From NCBI GenBank assembly GCA_010671975.1, contig JAAHIA010000285.1:1-6461 (forward strand): DNA of 6,461 nt, written 5' to 3'. The notes under the pieces were generated by a model, which was not told the DNA's origin, did not search any database, and saw only the letters and a list, made by a program, of their open reading frames with translations. Within the stretch, counting starts at the first letter, position 1. The number at the start of each line of letters is the position of its first letter. The translations under genes were made by a program, and so were the position numbers. This stretch comes from Leptolyngbya sp. SIO4C1 (GTDB lineage: Bacteria > Cyanobacteriota > Cyanobacteriia > Phormidesmidales > Phormidesmidaceae). Shown in pieces: positions 6,231 to 6,461 of the stretch.

Positions 6231-6461
6231 ATGTCTCATCCGAACGTTACCATCGTTGTCGTACCTAGAGAGCGCTTTAGCTATGCCCGTGCTTCTCTAG
6301 AAAGCCTGTATGAACATACGCAGATCCCCTTCAACCTGATCTACGTGGATGGCAATTCTCCTGGTAAGCTGAAAAGCTATTTAGCAGAACAGGCGCAGAG
6401 CAAAGGATTTAAGCTACTGCAAACCGACTATTATCTCTACCCTAACCAGGCGCGCAACCTG
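6231..6461 (+). CDS. GT2-like glycosyltransferase, 3'-truncated by the window edge
   Basis: There are 77 open codons and no stop before the right edge, so only the N-terminus is visible. It reads VTIVVVPRERFSYARASLES (6-25), LIYVDGNSP (36-44) and YPNQARNL (70-77). The last matches the ARN motif seen in the two GT2 enzymes of this window (ARARNIG and AARNKG). Where ordinary GT2 enzymes have IPVYN it has VPRERFS, so it belongs to a divergent GT2 subgroup. The DxD motif would lie just beyond the edge. ATG 6231 is nine bases after the GT4 stop. An in-frame GTG at 6225 has better spacing (six bases) from GGAA at 6215-6218 and may be the true start, adding two residues. It is probably the fourth gene of the operon. 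Confidence 0.85.
   Translation, partial: MSHPNVTIVVVPRERFSYARASLESLYEHTQIPFNLIYVDGNSPGKLKSYLAEQAQSKGFKLLQTDYYLYPNQARNL

Noticed and set aside
6002..6268. 88-codon + strand frame overlapping the end of the GT4 gene and the next gene
   Set aside because: It is a shadow in another frame of two recognisable glycosyltransferases and has no family resemblance.
1..6461. CRISPR arrays, tRNA or rRNA genes, insertion sequences, attachment sites
   Set aside because: I found no regularly spaced repeats, transposase-like frames, terminal inverted repeats with target duplications, or tRNA-like cloverleaf patterns.

Overview
The window most likely comes from a cyanobacterium. Two things in the sequence point there. 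The first gene is a CemA/PxcA-family proton-extrusion protein, a family confined to cyanobacteria and chloroplasts. There are also three exact copies of the cyanobacterial octamer HIP1 (GCGATCGC) in about 6.5 kb. The genus cannot be fixed from this; a Leptolyngbya- or Synechococcus-like lineage is only a guess. Every gene seen is on the + strand.

Layout. Bases 2-892 hold the 3' part of pxcA, whose reading frame stays open to the left edge, so its true start lies outside the window. Bases 893-1297 are a 405-base spacer with no credible gene. It holds a weak terminator-like hairpin just after pxcA and, at 1155-1290, a densely self-complementary stretch leading up to the next gene. Bases 1298-2338 encode a membrane-attached family-2 glycosyltransferase (GT2). 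A 126-base gap with an 8-bp perfect hairpin follows. Then comes a tight run of four genes: an FAD enzyme of the UDP-galactopyranose-mutase superfamily (2465-3943), a GT2 (3963-4886), a GT4 (4896-6221), and the first 77 codons of another GT2-like gene (6231 to the right edge). The gaps inside this run are 19, 9 and 9 bases, so it is probably one operon.

How the genes fit together. Four glycosyltransferases beside a flavoenzyme that resembles a nucleotide-sugar mutase suggest part of a cell-surface glycan locus (exopolysaccharide, capsule or O-antigen-like). The mutase-like enzyme would supply or modify an activated sugar. The soluble or peripheral GTs would extend a chain at the cytoplasmic face of the membrane. 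No flippase, polymerase or export gene is in the window, so the glycan's identity and export route are unknown. PxcA is probably an unrelated neighbour.

The points most worth following are the flavoenzyme and the leader at 1155-1290. The flavoenzyme carries the diphosphate-binding arginines and the NQDHS motif I recall from eukaryotic-type UDP-galactopyranose mutases, but it has Trp where those have Tyr. The leader can be drawn as a three-way junction followed by three abutting hairpins.
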